DNA of 64,000 bases, taken from contig JAJHTX010000004.1 of the NCBI GenBank assembly GCA_032164295.1, forward strand, positions 2,170,001 to 2,234,000. Direction: 5' to 3'. Under the pieces are notes generated by a model that was given only the letters and a program-made list of their open reading frames with translations, had not been told where the DNA came from and searched no databases. Source of the stretch: Inonotus obliquus. Lineage: Eukaryota; Basidiomycota; Agaricomycetes; Hymenochaetales; Hymenochaetaceae. This document shows, piece after piece, positions 11,249 to 24,050 of the stretch (within the stretch, counting starts at the first letter, position 1; every line of letters begins with the position of its first letter). The position numbers were made by a program, and so were the translations under genes.

Positions 11249-14200
11249 ATGCTCACATATCCAAAACTTGACCGCCTGGACAACGTCACGCGCTCCAAAA
11301 TACGTTCCACACAGATACTTACGTCGCTGCCACAAATTATCTCCGAGCTTGTCCAGAATTCATTAGATGCGGGAGCAAAGGATATAGAAATTGGTGTGCA
11401 TTGTGGCGACTGGCTGTGCTGGGTAAGGGACGATGGGTCGGGCATCAATAAGGAAGGACTATCTTTAATTGCCCAAGGCGTTGAAGGAGGGCGCTACGGT
11501 GAGTTGATTGTTTCTGAGGTCTTACGTACTTCCTATTCAAGGAGCGTTTCCGTTGAAGCATCCTCAAAGTCTTACAGCCTCTCGTCTCTCGAGGAAACGA
11601 ATACGTTTGGTTTCCGAGGCGAAGGTAACTTTGGTTTCATCTGTGTTGGAGAGCGGACGCTTACACCTGCATGTCAGCTCTCGCTTCGGCTGCAGATCTG
11701 TCTTGCTTGGAGATTTCGTCGAGAACTGCTAGATCAAAGGAGAGTTGGTCGGTTATATTAAAAGGAGGAGAGAGGCTTTACTATGGCCCATCCGTACGGT
11801 GGCGCAGGGAGGGAGCTGGTACGACGGTTTCAATACGAGATGCTTTCTTTAATGTAAGTCCCCTTACTCCTTGACAATTCACCTGTTCTACAAAAGTTTT
11901 GTTAGCTACCAGTCCGTCGATTGTCCCACCCGAGCGCGCTTCGGACTTTCGAGCTTGTTCGCCGGGATCTTGAAACGTTTGCTCTGGTTTTCCCTCAGGT
12001 CAAGTTCACTCTCCGAGACCTTTCGAAGGAGAACAACAGCGGGATAGACAGAAGTCGCTTACTAACTATTCCAAGGGTCCGAGTTCCGTTAGTCTCCTCG
12101 CGGGTGTTTACTGATCCTGAACCATGAATCTCAGACTTCTTCCTCGCTGTTGACTTTTCGACATCTGTATGGTCGAGCTCTTGTCGAGGTGAGCTCCATC
12201 GTCACCCACAGAACCTCGACTTCATATATGATTCAAGCATGTCGATACCATTGAAGTTCGATCGGGTTTAATGAGGATTGAAGGGTTCTTGAGCCTAGTC
12301 GGGTCTCTCTCCAAGGTACGCGATGAACTTAGGAAGATTCGACTATGTTGAAGTTATTTCCTTCCAGTCTCATCAGTATCTATGTGGGTTTGCAAAGAAA
12401 GCTGGAAGAATAACGCTTAAGATCATTCAGACCTCAACCGCCACATACTTGACATGTGCGAGTTGCATCGATTGATTGACAAGTACTTCTCATCGAGCAC
12501 ATTCGCAAAGCATGTGAGTTAACCCACTTTCTGTGGTTTTATAAATTCAATTTGCTGTATAGGCTTTGGACGAGACTGGCCAACCAGGTGTCCCCCACCC
12601 AGGTCCGATTTCTAATTGTATCTATTGTTGCACCGAGATTGAGGCGAGAATCTTTCAGGATTTCGTCGATCTCCCAGAAAAGGCGAGAGCCATCCTGTCT
12701 ATGTCCTTAATATTTCAGTTCCACAGGGAGAATTTGATAACTGCTTAGACCCTGCTAAAGGTGTCGTGCATTTCCAGGTAATTAATAATCCCCAGCGTTT
12801 TTTTCGGGGGCTGAAATTAGCTTTCTCCAGAACCAAAATGCCGTCACTTCCTTCCTAGCAGACGTTATCGAATCGTTCCTTTCCCGCCACGGTTTCAAGA
12901 CACCCCGGCCAAGTAGTATGCCCCGTGACTATGATAACATATCCAGCAAACGGAGGAAAGTTTCTCGAGATGATGCTTTGGATGTTGCTCAAGGCAATAA
13001 TGACTCTGCAATCCCCGTGTCTTGCACTGCTTTGGACAATACGCAAGGCGCAAACGAGATATTTATCCAAGGCGTGAGTGTTGTATTAAGGATAATGGTT
13101 CTTGTTCTTAGCGAACCGGTAGACCTTTCCCGAGGGTCAGGATGAAGAGCTTACTTGGTTAGATCGTGATACTGGCAAGATGTACTGTATTGATCCACGT
13201 ACCGGCAATTCCTACCTTCATGGACAACGGTGTGCAGATCCTGAGAGCACTGGCTCGCGTTCTCGGCCAGGACGCCTCACTATCACAGACGCACAAGATG
13301 ATGAGAGTATGATGCCTGGCTGGATTCGGAAAGCGTTAGAGGTATGAGACTAGCGGCTTCAAACATCATACTAGCCATCCTGATGATCATCCTCACAGTC
13401 GAATGACGCGGTCATGCTTGCAGACCGTCCTATTCCGTGCCTTCCCTTATCCAAGACCACGACCGAGGAGCCCGGAGGGCGGTGCATACCATGGATCAGG
13501 CAATTGAACGAATCATTTTCTGGTCCTCTTCACTCATTGCGCAATCTCGGAGGGATTCCCGGTTGTTCCTTAACCAAGGAGAGTCTCGTCGGAGTTGAAG
13601 TCCTTGGGCAGGTCGACTGCAAATTCATTGCATGCATAGTAGACACACCGTGTCTCGATGAGAACCTAATTGATGATCATGAGGAGCGAAGGCCATTTCG
13701 ATCACTCGTTCTGATTGATCAGCATGCAGCAGATGAGCGAGTGCGCGTCGAGAGATTTCTGAAATCTCTTTGCCTTGGATATCTGGATTGCGAAGACGTC
13801 GGTGTGAAACGGCGTATACTGGATCTGCCTGTACCCGTGCTTCTCACCAAGTTTGAGCACGATCGACTTGTGGACTCAACACCGATGAGGAAGGCATTTC
13901 ATGACTGGGGTTTCGATATTGTCGACGCGTCGCGGGATGGCGAGGACGAAGCTGATGAGGGCTATAAAACGATATACTTCAGCTGTGTTCCAGAGGTGGT
14001 TTCCGACAAGGTGCGTTCAACGAAACCGTATCAATTTTCATCTCTGGCTGATATTATGTAGCTCCTTTCGGGCACGGGAAATGATCTTCGTGAAGTTGTT
14101 AAAGGCTATATGGCTCGACTTGAAGCTGAGAGTATTAGTGTATCCACCAAAGATTCTCGGGAAACGAGTCTGGCCGTGAAAGAGGGGGAGTTTGCGTGGC

Positions 14201-14525
14201 TGAAAGCACTTCGACACTGTCCGCGCGAACTTGTAGAGTTGGTGAACTCCAAGGCATGCCGCGGAGCCATCATGTTCAACGATCAATTGACCGTGAAGCA
14301 ATGCAAGCGACTCCTTCGGCAGTTGTCAATGACAGCATTTCCGTTTCAGTGCGCTCATGGCAGGTGCGTACTTTGCGTGAATAAGCAATTGGTGTGGCGC
14401 TGATGATATCCTGGATTGGGTATTGGGAAATCTGAAGACCCTCCGTTGTTCCGCTTACGACTATTGATCAAAATCCAGGACACTCCTCTGCCGCAAGACC
14501 TATAGACTGGAGTACATTAATCTGA
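11249..14525 (+). CDS. MLH3: DNA mismatch repair / meiotic endonuclease MLH3
   Basis: Fifteen exons give 833 aa: 11249-11498, 11559-11624, 11678-11853, 11906-12076, 12135-12188, 12238-12315, 12368-12383, 12431-12513, 12563-12587, 12659-12777, 12831-13073, 13123-13341, 13399-14010, 14062-14363 and 14438-14525. The N-terminal GHKL ATPase is intact: ELVQNSLDAGA, DDGSGI and GFRGEALAS. The C-terminal endonuclease motif DQHAADERVRVE (residues about 607-618) matches DQHA-X2-E-X4-E. The metal-site elements ACRGAIMFND and FPFQCAHGRPSVVPL follow. MLH3 pairs with MLH1 (MutL-gamma) to nick DNA at meiotic crossovers and helps repair loops. The insert around exon 12 (WLDRDTGKMYCIDPRTGNSY) is typical of MLH3 rather than PMS1 or MLH1. 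Exons 7 (16 nt) and 9 (25 nt) were placed because they restore conserved sequence and phase exactly. The splice at 12076/12077 (GTCCGA) is the weakest. Confidence 0.93.
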
Positions 14526-14604
14526 CTGAGACTGTACCATACCACACCTTTAGATGCAAATAAAAAGTACATGGCGATCCACTTTGCGCATGATCGACGA
14601 TCAG

Positions 14605-14664
14605 AGGGGGGTGGCGTCCTGTGACGCATTTACAAAATTACGTCACATGGACAGCCCTTTATAA
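14605..14664 (+). promoter_or_regulatory. Stress-type promoter elements upstream of the Rtc3-like gene
   Basis: Upstream of the start at 14776 lie an AGGGG stress-response element (from 14605), a TGACGCA half-site (14622-14628), a TTACGTCA CRE/ATF-type site (14638-14645) and a TATA-like TTTATAA (14658-14664, 112 bp from the start codon). The ordering, with activator sites just 5' of the TATA, is typical of inducible fungal promoters. Binding by Atf1- or Msn2-like factors is inferred. Confidence 0.5.
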
Positions 14665-14775
14665 CCCCAACACGCCTCCCTCTAATCTTCATCTCTCAGC
14701 GCATCATCTCCTCGAATCCATCGCATTCTCATCGCACGTCACTCAACAAATCCCATCACTTTATCACTAACCACA

Positions 14776-15401
14776 ATGGTCAAGACTCTCACAAAGGTCG
14801 TGTATAAGATCAGCTCGCAATCAACCGGAGAGTTTATCATGATTGTCAATGGTCCTGAGGTGAGCTATATCAGTCTTCTTTGTCTTTGCTTGCAGTTCTG
14901 ACTCGACGACGACGACGTGTTTAACCAGTACAAGAAGTGGAAAGAAGGAGGTGAGTGCTAGTGTTAGTTGATTCTTTGCCGAGTGTTCTGATCATTGGGA
15001 TTATTTCTAGACAAGTAAGCTGCTGTGGCGGCTCGGTTTCTGAATGACAATCATTGACTTGTTTCCCATAGATCCGTACCATTAGTAGAGGTCGTCGATT
15101 GTGAGTCCAATGACCTTTTATCTCGAGATATGTCCTCATCAAACTACACACATACTTAGCTTTCAAAGTCTTTTATTCGACATCGGGTAACACCGGACAT
15201 CTCGGCGAAGCATCGAAACAACAATTAGAGAACGAATTCGGAACTTCGAAAGACGTCGACGTAGCGTTGCAGTTGTTGGAGAAAGGGAACTCTCAGGCAG
15301 GAGAGGGCTTTGATACTGATGTGATCGTGAGGAACCTAGCTGCGGGTGATATGCGCCTGGACACTCGCGGATCCGGAGCGCGTCTGACTGGATCTGTTTA
15401 A
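14776..15401 (+). CDS. RTC3: SBDS-domain small protein (Rtc3-like)
   Basis: Five exons (14776-14859, 14929-14950, 15011-15014, 15072-15100, 15160-15401) give 126 aa. The family pattern is clear: TKVVYKISSQSTGEFIMIVN, YKKWKEGDKSVPLVEVVDSF, KVFYSTSGNTGHLGEASKQQ and LENEFGTSKD. This is the stand-alone N-terminal SBDS fold found in fungal Rtc3 (YHR087W), which is related to the ribosome maturation factor SBDS and implicated in RNA metabolism. Exon 3 is only 4 nt (ACAA). It is needed to read EGD-K-SVPL; skipping it gives an early stop in every join I tried. The upstream region carries stress-type promo­ter elements, consistent with an inducible gene. The last ~25 residues are Asp/Gly/Arg-rich and probably unstructured. 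Confidence 0.9.
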
Positions 15402-15871
15402 TCGGGCATATGTCTCTGCAGTACGGACTGTGGCGTAGCATGCAATTCAGCTTCACAAAGAGAAAGGAAAGAGCAATGTATAAAGATGTATTTGTACACG
15501 CGTAATCTAATACAATTGCAAACTTGTCACCGCTTTTGTCAGATCAGGAGCGAAATGACTACAATATTTAATCCTAAAGTCTGTACCGTGGATGTTGTAA
15601 TTTCTAGTATTTGTGACGAATGAATCGGTGGGTCTATGACCGGAAGCAACCCGCGGCGATGGTCCGGAATTCGGACGCGTGTCTGGCCCCTAACTTTATT
15701 CGTCCTCCTACTCACGCACTGCGCCAGGAATGCTGCATCTTTGATAGGTATTGTTATACTTAAGCTCTAATCTATGCATTAGAATTTCTTGTATGGTCAT
15801 TGTATACTCTTCTCCAAGAGCTGGGCACCGATTCGGACACAGTCCAATACTAACTGTGACCTCTACGCGAC
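15402..15871. other. Intergenic region between the Rtc3-like gene and formin
   Basis: These 470 bp hold the 3' end of the Rtc3-like gene and the upstream region of the formin. I see no coding sequence or strong promoter motif. Confidence 0.4.
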
Positions 15872-18800
15872 ATGGCCGAGACGAACCCTCTCATCGTACC
15901 CGTCCTTTCGCCATCTGGAACGGTCCATTTTGCTTCTGTATCCCAGAATGCAAAGGTCGAGGATGTAATTACTTGTTTGGTTCAATCGCAGGACGTTAGG
16001 GACGAGATTCTGGGAGAGTTGTCATCTGTTGAAGGATGGGAGTTGCAGATGGTGAGGAAGGAGGAGTCTGGGAGGGTTTGGGAGGAGGAGGAGCTTGAAA
16101 GGCTAGGGTCTGGTGAGTCCAACTGGAATCTTTATTAAAGGAGTTGGAGCTGACATTGGAAAGTGCAGACCTACTTCCTCCAGAAACATCTATTGCACCT
16201 ATACTTTCATCCAGCTCAAAACCCTCCGCGCCTGAAAGACACTTCTCAACATTTCCGCTGACATCTCATCTACACTCTGCTGCCTTTCGCTTGGTATCGA
16301 GGCACCCGCTGTTACGAGTCAAGCTCTCATTCCTTCGCGTTCCGGAGATCCATGATGACTTTGAATGGACGGTTTATTTGTCGCGCAGTATGAGGACGAA
16401 GGATGTTGTTGGAGTGGTTTGTGAGCAGTTGGGACTTGTGAAGGCTTTACCAGTACCTGGTGGCGGAATGATTGATTATGCTATTGAGTCGTTCTCGTCG
16501 GACGAAGACGGTAAGTTGAGTTTTGTATCAGAACGGTTCAATTCTAATGGATTAGTTGAAGATGCAACGCGCCTGGATCCAGACGCGGAACTTTCTCCTC
16601 TTCTGGAAGACTCGTCGAGGCAATTCAGATTCTGCGTGCCCGATGAATGGTACCGTCGTCCAAACTCTCGTGTTCCTTCCGTTGCACCTTCCGAAGCAAC
16701 TCTGCGTCGACTTTCCGACATGGAAGCCGAAGAGGCAGAAGATGAAGATGAAGGAGAAGAAGGCACCGCGAAGCAGAAGCTAGTATCACGAACTAGTCCA
16801 GCAACGACGTCAGAGAAACCACGATCGGGTTCACCTGATAGTACAGGAACGGTTTCGTCCAAGCGATTTTCGAGTCTGTTTGATGGATGGCTGGGCTCTG
16901 CTTCGACGGAATCACCTACACATGAGGAGACTAGCGAAACCCGACGACCGATTGTCAGCGAGCCTCTTGCTGTGGAGAAGCGAATGCCTTCTGCTTCTGA
17001 GAGTGAGAGCGAAATGTCTTGCGACGAAGAAGACTTTGAGCAAATGATCGTACGTCAATTCGGTAAGTTTTTTATACTTTGCTGATCTTGTTTCAGGATG
17101 ATCTAGGCCTCAAGGGTGAGAAGCGCGAAGCAATGCGAAACATGCCAGCAGATCGCAAACGTTATCTCCTTCGTCAGAATCGTCAGCTGAGATCCTCCCA
17201 CGCAAGCAAAGGTGTCTCCCATGCAGCTTCTCAATCAGCAACCATTGGTCCTGCTCGAGGAGCACCGGTTATTCCATCTATCATTCCCAATTTGACTGGC
17301 GATGGATTAATGAAGCGGTTTTCGATGGGAAACTGGAATAGTAGTCCTTCTACGAGCGATGCTTCGTCTGTGACACCTTCGTCTCCTAAAACGAACGGTT
17401 CTCCCAGCTTTAACGACAAGACGTTTGCGAGAGATGTAGGAGCAGGTTCTGCTGAAGCGTCCCCGCTTCAGCCTCAAACAACCGGCGGGTTATGGGGAAG
17501 TTGGTGGACGTCATCGGGAACGGATTCATGGATGGGCTCCCTTTCAAAAACTCGAACACCTACATCCAAGGACACTTCATCAACATCTTATTACGCTGAA
17601 GGACTGCGTTCACGGAAAGCGAACGACATAAAGCTGGTGAAACATCTCATTTCTTTGAGAGTACATTTGTCCACTGCAAAAGTAAGCTGGGTTGAGCATT
17701 TCCTTGGTGAGAGCAGGGGAATAGAAGCGCTAGCCGGATTGCTTGGGAGTTTAGTTGGGAAGGGAGGGAAGAAGAGAAAGCTGTCGGACACTGAGGAAAG
17801 TGTGTTGTACGAGGTGATAAAGTGTTTGAGAGTGCTTCTGAACACGGAGGTAAAGTTTCTTCCCGTCCATATATACATGATCTTACCTCCCCATAACAGC
17901 CCGGGTTCAATCAATTTCTGGCCTCTTCAACTCTGGTAACTCACGTAACTTACGCTTTGCACACCGATTCACTCAAGCTCAGAACTCTCACCTGTGAATT
18001 ACTTGCCGCGATTTGCCTTCTTTCCGTCACACATGGTCATCGTCTCGTCCTGGCCGCATTTTCAGACTACCGTATAGCATATGAGGAAGCATTCCGCTTC
18101 GAAGAACTCATTGAATCGCTGCGGATATCTCATGATGACGATGATGCCGAGGATGGAGAAGGAGAAGGTGGAGCTCAAGGGAAGAAAGATGAGGAAGGAG
18201 CCTGGGAGGCGCGAACGGCTGCAATGACACTTGTCAATGCAATTACCACTTGTCCTGAGTCGTTGGAAGAGCGCATACAGCTTCGAGAGGAGTTCAGCCG
18301 TCGTGGGCTCAATGAGATCATCGTGGTACGTATCAGACAACCGTGTACTCAGAGTCAGAACGCACTGATGACAAACTGTAAAAGACTCTGCGTTACATCC
18401 GTCCACCAGAAGGCATCATAACACAAATAGATGTATACACCGAGGAGAAATTTGAAGATGAAGAGGATTGGCGGGAAAGGACTAGGTCGATGTTCAAGGA
18501 TCCCGAAGGCAATTCGGAACTTGAGGTTACTTGTGCTGTATTGAATGATCTATCGTTACGTCAAGAAGTGCTACGACCTTCTGTCGTTGAAGCTCTCCGT
18601 CAGCTTGGTGCTTTGTTGAGTCGCGAGATAACTTTGTAAGGGGTTTCTTTTCGTGCATTCATGTGAAACAAGCTGATTGCTCTTGTTTAAATCAGGAAGT
18701 TCAAAGCTGATTGCCTAACTATTGTTAATAAGCTACTGGAACAATGTAACGGTTATGACGAACTGTGAGTAGTTTTATGTCCACGCACTCGTCCATGCTC

Positions 18801-21800
18801 TTACTCGGTCTCTAGAGGCTCGGACTGGGCCACGCTGCTCAGTCGCTTTCTTGCACAGGTTACGTCAACAGCCGGCCAATCGTTGGAGTTGGGGAGCACT
18901 GCAGACGCCTCCAGTTCTGAATCGGAAAGAAAGGAAAGTGAAGAGCTTCGAAATGTAGCCGAAAGGCTTGAGAAGGAGGTGAGACGAATAGCGGCACCGT
19001 AATGACTTTTCGACCAACTGAGGCACGTCCTTAGAAATCAGGCCTGGAGAACGAACTCTCAGCTGCTCGAATCGAAATTGAAACGCTCAAGTCACTTCCT
19101 ACTCTGAACCCGTCCAAGGGTGGGAAAGAGGTGAGCATCGCTTACTATCTTCAATAAGGTGGTTTCTGACAAACACCTTTTCCGATTTAATTAGAGTATA
19201 CAAGGTCTCGTCCAGCGTCTGGTTACAAAGGAGAAGCAAGTGGTACAACTGCAAGCTGAAGTTGACCGTCTCAAATCCACTCAAGTTTCTGATGCTCGTG
19301 AAGCTGTATGTCTTTGTGCTGGCGTATAACTTTTTGTCCACTGCTGACAAGTATACTCAGGAGGACCGGGCAAAAACCGAGCGAGATCGAGTGAAATGGA
19401 ATGCGCTATCGGAAGAGATTGTCGATTTAAAGAAGAAGGTGATTTGGGTTTCCCTATACCTAGAAAGACGATGCATTTGTACCAACTATTTTGTAGAACG
19501 AAGAGGTCGAATCGCTTCTCCAGCGGAAGGACAAAGAAGTACTCTACCTAAAGCGCGCCATGGAATCTGTATATTCTCGGCTGCATAACAACACGGAGGT
19601 GCGAGAGGCTCAGCCACGACAGACACAGGTTCGTGATATAGATGCAGAGAAGATAGCTGCTAGTGCGGTTGAGGCTTTATCTGCAAAGGACGATGAGATT
19701 GCTGCTCTTCGTGCAGAAGTCCAGAAATTGCAGGAGGAGTTGAAGGCAAAACCGAAGTTCATCACGGAGGGCGAGTTCAAGAAAGGTGTTCCTCCGCCTC
19801 CGCCTCCGCCTCCACCACCTGTCTCTTCTGGATCCAAGAATGCCGTTGAACGACACGTGGTATCGCTGACACCGTCTCCGAAACCCCCAAGCTCGTCATC
19901 TGGTAGCCCTATACCTCCTCCCCCTCCCCCACCTCCTTCACTATCTCCGAGTTCACCGCCTCCCCCACCTCCCCCACCACCTCCAGGACTTTCACATCCG
20001 CCGCCGCCTCCTCCACCCGCACCCGGAGCTCCTCCACCACCACCCCCTCCCCCAGGTATGGGTCGGAGAGGTCCGCCAATTCCTCGTATTGCTCTTCCCG
20101 GCAAACGCTTGAAACCTTTCTTCTGGACGAAGCTCAACAACCAAGCTCCAGGTTCAACAGTCTGGGATGATGTCTTGTCCTCTGGCCCTACTGTTGATCT
20201 AGACTTGAAGGAATTGGAGGATACGTTTGCGCTGGATGCGGCTCCATCGAAAGTGTCTTTGTCATCGCTAAATTCACCGAGGAAGAACTCGGTTTTGACG
20301 ATGTTGGATACGAATCGGGCTAATAATATCCGTGAGTCTTATGGCAAGGTTGACGTTGAAGATATGTTCATGGTACCCTGCCATTGTAGTGATCATGTTG
20401 ACACGAATGAAGCCTTCGCTTTCGGAGATCAAGCGCGCTCTATTGACGATTGACGATTCCGTTTTGAGTGTTGATGACTTGCGGGCTATCGCGAGGCATC
20501 TCCCTATGTCAGACGAGGTGTGTGTTCTTTGGAATCGAGCTACTGATAATATTGAAATGTTGATTCCCGTAATAGCTAAAGCGGATAGACGAGTTTGGCG
20601 ATGCGAAACAACTTGCGAAAGCGGATCAATACCTAAAAGAGGTACGACGTCTTTTCCCTCCTGGAATCTAGCTTGAAATTAATTAATCCCGCGATTTTAA
20701 AGATTTCGGGTATTCCTCGACCAGCGGAACGTATCAATTGCATGCTCTATCGTAGAAAACTCGAACTGGATATTGAGGAGACTCGACCAGACCTGGATAT
20801 TGTGCGACATGCGACGAAAGAGCTTAGGACGTCGACTCGGTTTAAACAGGTCCTTAAGGTCCGAGATTGAAGTAATAGAAAGTTTCTACGAGCGTAGCTG
20901 ACATTGTATTGTTTAGACCGTCCTGACTGTTGGGAATGCTCTTAATGGATCGTCATTCCGAGGGAATGCTCGAGGATTCCAACTGGAGGCTCTACTAAAG
21001 GTCAAAATTTGATTTACCCAGTGCTTTATCGTATCATTAACGTTTCCTGCAGATGAAAGAAACAAAGACTGTGAAAGCAAGTCCCGATTGTCCCACATTG
21101 CTTCATTACGTAGCTCGGGTGCTCATGAAGAGCGATCCGGAGTTGGTCAACTTCTTGGATGATTTACCTCATTTGGAGGCAGCTGCTCGCGGTACGTTTC
21201 TCAAATGTCATACATGCATGCTTTTTGGTGACCAACTGCAATGCTATAGTTTCCGTGCAAACCGTTTCTGCAGCTGTTACGACATTGGTTTCCGGATTGT
21301 CTCAGGTACAGTCGGAAATCAAGACGCAGCGCCAGAGCAGATCCGTTCACCCTGATGATCGGTTCGTACAAGTTATGGAGGTCAGTGATACTTTACTCGG
21401 CTCTTATAAACCTACGACCGACATGCTTTGCAGCCTTTCGTAGTCCAAGTAACCTCAAGCATACAAGCTATGGAGAACATGAACAGAACGGTAGAGGCAG
21501 AGTTGACATCTCTCATGACCTATTATGGAGAGACTGTAGACTCTCCGGAGGGTCCGAAACCGGAGGATTTCTTTAGCTTGATTGTCTCGTTTTCGTCATC
21601 CCTGAGGGTAAGTCGTCAGAGTGGGAAGGTTGATTTTCTCAACACTGATTTTGGGATCTAGAAAGCTGCACTTGACGTGCATGAGGCGAAGGTTAAGGCG
21701 GAGTCTAAACCATCTGGCATTACAAACGGGAGGAAGGCGTCTATTTCTTCAGTCGTTGATCGACCGGTACGAATATCCACCTCCTTTCTACTGTTCCTTA

Positions 21801-22072
21801 TTCATCTCTCTCTTCTCTTCTCTTTCTCCTAGACGGTTCAACCAAAGAAACCTCCGACACCCACACCATCCAAAGAAACAACCAAACCATCCTCCAGCGC
21901 ATTTCTCATTCCTCATCCGCCTCCTATACCTTCCGAGAGGACGTCAGATGCTATGCGACATCGATCCATCGGACGTGGCGAACTTGATGAAACTATCAAG
22001 AGTATGCGTCGTGGTGTGAGAAGAGAGAGGAGCGTGAGGCCTTTGAGTAAGATTTTCTTGGATGGGTCTTGA
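15872..22072 (+). CDS. Formin (Bni1/SepA-type actin nucleator)
   Basis: Twenty exons give 1705 aa: 15872-16112, 16169-17049, 17097-17849, 17900-18325, 18385-18635, 18696-18764, 18816-18978, 19035-19130, 19195-19305, 19361-19438, 19497-20331, 20390-20517, 20576-20641, 20703-20849, 20917-21000, 21053-21191, 21250-21380, 21434-21607, 21662-21766 and 21833-22072. Domains in order are: a variable N-terminus; a GBD/FH3 armadillo region (DDLGLKGEKREAMRNMPADR, SWVEHFLGESRGIEALAGLL); a coiled coil (exons 7-11); an FH1 poly-proline segment (about 19787-20055) that feeds profilin-actin; and the FH2 domain (KRLKPFFWTKL, SLSEIKRALL, ISGIPRPAERINCMLYRRKL). A basic C-terminal DAD-like tail follows (SMRRGVRRERSVRPL). 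It should nucleate unbranched actin cables for hyphal tip growth and cytokinesis under Rho control. Exon 2/3 uses a 47-bp intron. Confidence 0.95.
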
Positions 22073-22353
22073 TGACTTTTGATATGACTGTAAAGTTGAT
22101 TTACGTGATTCACGAGTATATCTTTTCCTTTTGGTCTGTTTCGTTTTGTTACATTCATGGACATTGAGAACATACATATGTGTTGGTGTATCATCTATCA
22201 TCTATGTATTTACTACAGCATACATGCAATCATTGATACCCAAATAGTATTCGGAGCACTATCCGAATCCAGTTCTTCATATCGTATCATTTGTTCAGAG
22301 GCGAAACGGCATCGCAGCGGTCGACACAATCCAAGAACAACCGGAAGAATTCG
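22073..22353. terminator. Convergent 3' region, formin / nucleoside hydrolase
   Basis: The stop codons of two convergent genes are 281 bp apart, so both 3' UTRs and polyadenylation regions must lie here or overlap. No precise poly(A) signal could be fixed. Confidence 0.4.
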
Positions 22354-23744
22354 TCAACCTAAAGCGCACAATTTATCAGTATTTCTCGAATTATATGTAT
22401 AAACCCAAATAGTGCATACATCCAACCACTCAGCAACCAAACAATTCTTCCCTTCTCTCCCCCAACTCTCTTTCACTCCCTCATTCTTATATTTATGATA
22501 CTCAAACAGATCCACAACAGTTTCGCCAGTGGTGTATTTCCCGTTCAATTCCACGTCGACTTTATAGCGTTTAGAGCGGAAGAGCTGTGGGTGAGAGATG
22601 TAAGCGATAGTTAGGGCATCATGAAGAGGTGGACCGAGATTGAAGTTAAACGTGGATGAATAGGTGGAGGAGAAGAATGTTAGAAGGGTTGAGAGGGTGT
22701 GTCGGAGGGGTGTTAGAGGTGGTGGAAGGGAAACGGGTGGAGAGGGTGTGTGGGAGGAATGAAAAGGATGAGATTGAGGAGAGAGTAGAGATGCGTGAAT
22801 TTGTTTGGTTAGTATTGCTGTGTGGGTTACGTTGATGGGTATCATCGTTTTCTTCACGGGGACGTTTAAAACTATTTGGGCCGCTTCGGCTGTTGTAAAG
22901 GACAGTTTCGTTTTTCGGTATCGAATCGCAGATAGACGAAAGAGTAATGTTGCTTACGATCGCATAGGATGTTATATTCTTTAAGGTATTAAATTCAGAG
23001 ACGATAAAGTATGATTGATAGTACTGAGAACAAATACCTGCAACAGAAGAACGATTCCCTTGACCAACTCCACCACCCATAAACACAAATTCTTCAACAC
23101 CATTCAATGAATCCGGATAAACACTGACAAACAATGCGATATTGGTCATTGGGCCAGTAGAAATGATCGTCACTTTCTCCCCTTCTCCCATTACTTCCTT
23201 GACGATTTTTGCTATGGCTTCTATGGCTCCAAGGCCAGTGTTTGAAGACTTCTCTAACAATCTGCTAATCTCTCGTTGATGATGATTGTTTGATTCTGAA
23301 GTTGCGTCGGTTGAGTCGATACTTGGAAGTCCTTCTACACCGCCAAGTCCGTCGATTCCGTGGATCTCGGGGTCGTGCTTCGCGGGTTTGAGAAGTGGAG
23401 AAGATGCTCCTCGGTAGACAAGGATAGAAGGATCTGCGCCGAAAGCGTATAGACAACGGAGAGCGTTCTTGAACGTGTTGTCTGCCGCTGCATTGCCGTG
23501 GACCTGAAAAGCGAGGTATGTTACTGTGCGCATAAGTACGGGAAGCTGACCATATAGTGCGTACTTACTGTTGAAACCCCTAGTAGCTTTATGCCTGGAA
23601 CATGTATCGCCAATAAGATAGCAGTCGCATCGTCATGACCCTATCATCAAATATCAAACAATTTCAGTGAGTAACTCACCCGTTAGCATAACCTCCAAGT
23701 CTGCTTACAGGATCACAGTCAAGCCAGACACGCTTTACAGACAT
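22354..23744 (-). CDS. Inosine/uridine-preferring nucleoside hydrolase
   Basis: Five minus-strand exons (23744-23709, 23640-23569, 23503-23038, 22978-22958, 22889-22354) give 376 aa. The Ca2+- and ribose-binding signature DCDPGHDDA is present, split by intron 1 between P and G. Further family blocks are VHGNAAADNTFKNALRCL, HGIDGLGG, VTIISTGPMTNIALF, EFVFMGGGVGQGNR, EYNILCDPEAAQIVL and HDALTIAY. Enzymes of this family hydrolyse the N-glycosidic bond of nucleosides for salvage (Urh1 in yeast). Base preference cannot be read with confidence. Exon 4 is only 21 nt, and it restores the conserved EYNILCDPEAA exactly where the flanking exons do not. The region between the metal-site block and the C-terminal HDALT block contains a Ser/Pro-rich insertion. 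The gene converges on the formin. Confidence 0.92.
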
Positions 23745-24050
23745 GTCCGCAGCTGCTTGCCTCGCGGCTCACGCGTGGTATTGGTTAAGAACAAGAAGCT
23801 GGACCTTGGTATGCCGCGGATCACCGATCAAAGCTGGTGATCAAATAAGTTTAGTAACCAAATATGCACCCACAACAGATAAGTAAGTTTATTGCTGTGG
23901 CTGTGCACTTGTTCATAAAGCACCCGTCGTTAACCATCCTCGACTCTTACCTTTCACTATCACATCCTCTGACAACCTATATCTTCGAAAAAAAGCGGAT
24001 CCTATATAATTATCTATCAAAAGGCCTTAACTGGAGAGTTGCACGCTTAG

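Noticed and set aside
19610..20140. A 176-codon Gly-rich open frame on the minus strand
   Set aside because: It is the complement of the formin FH1 proline codons (CCN read as GGN); no independent gene signal.
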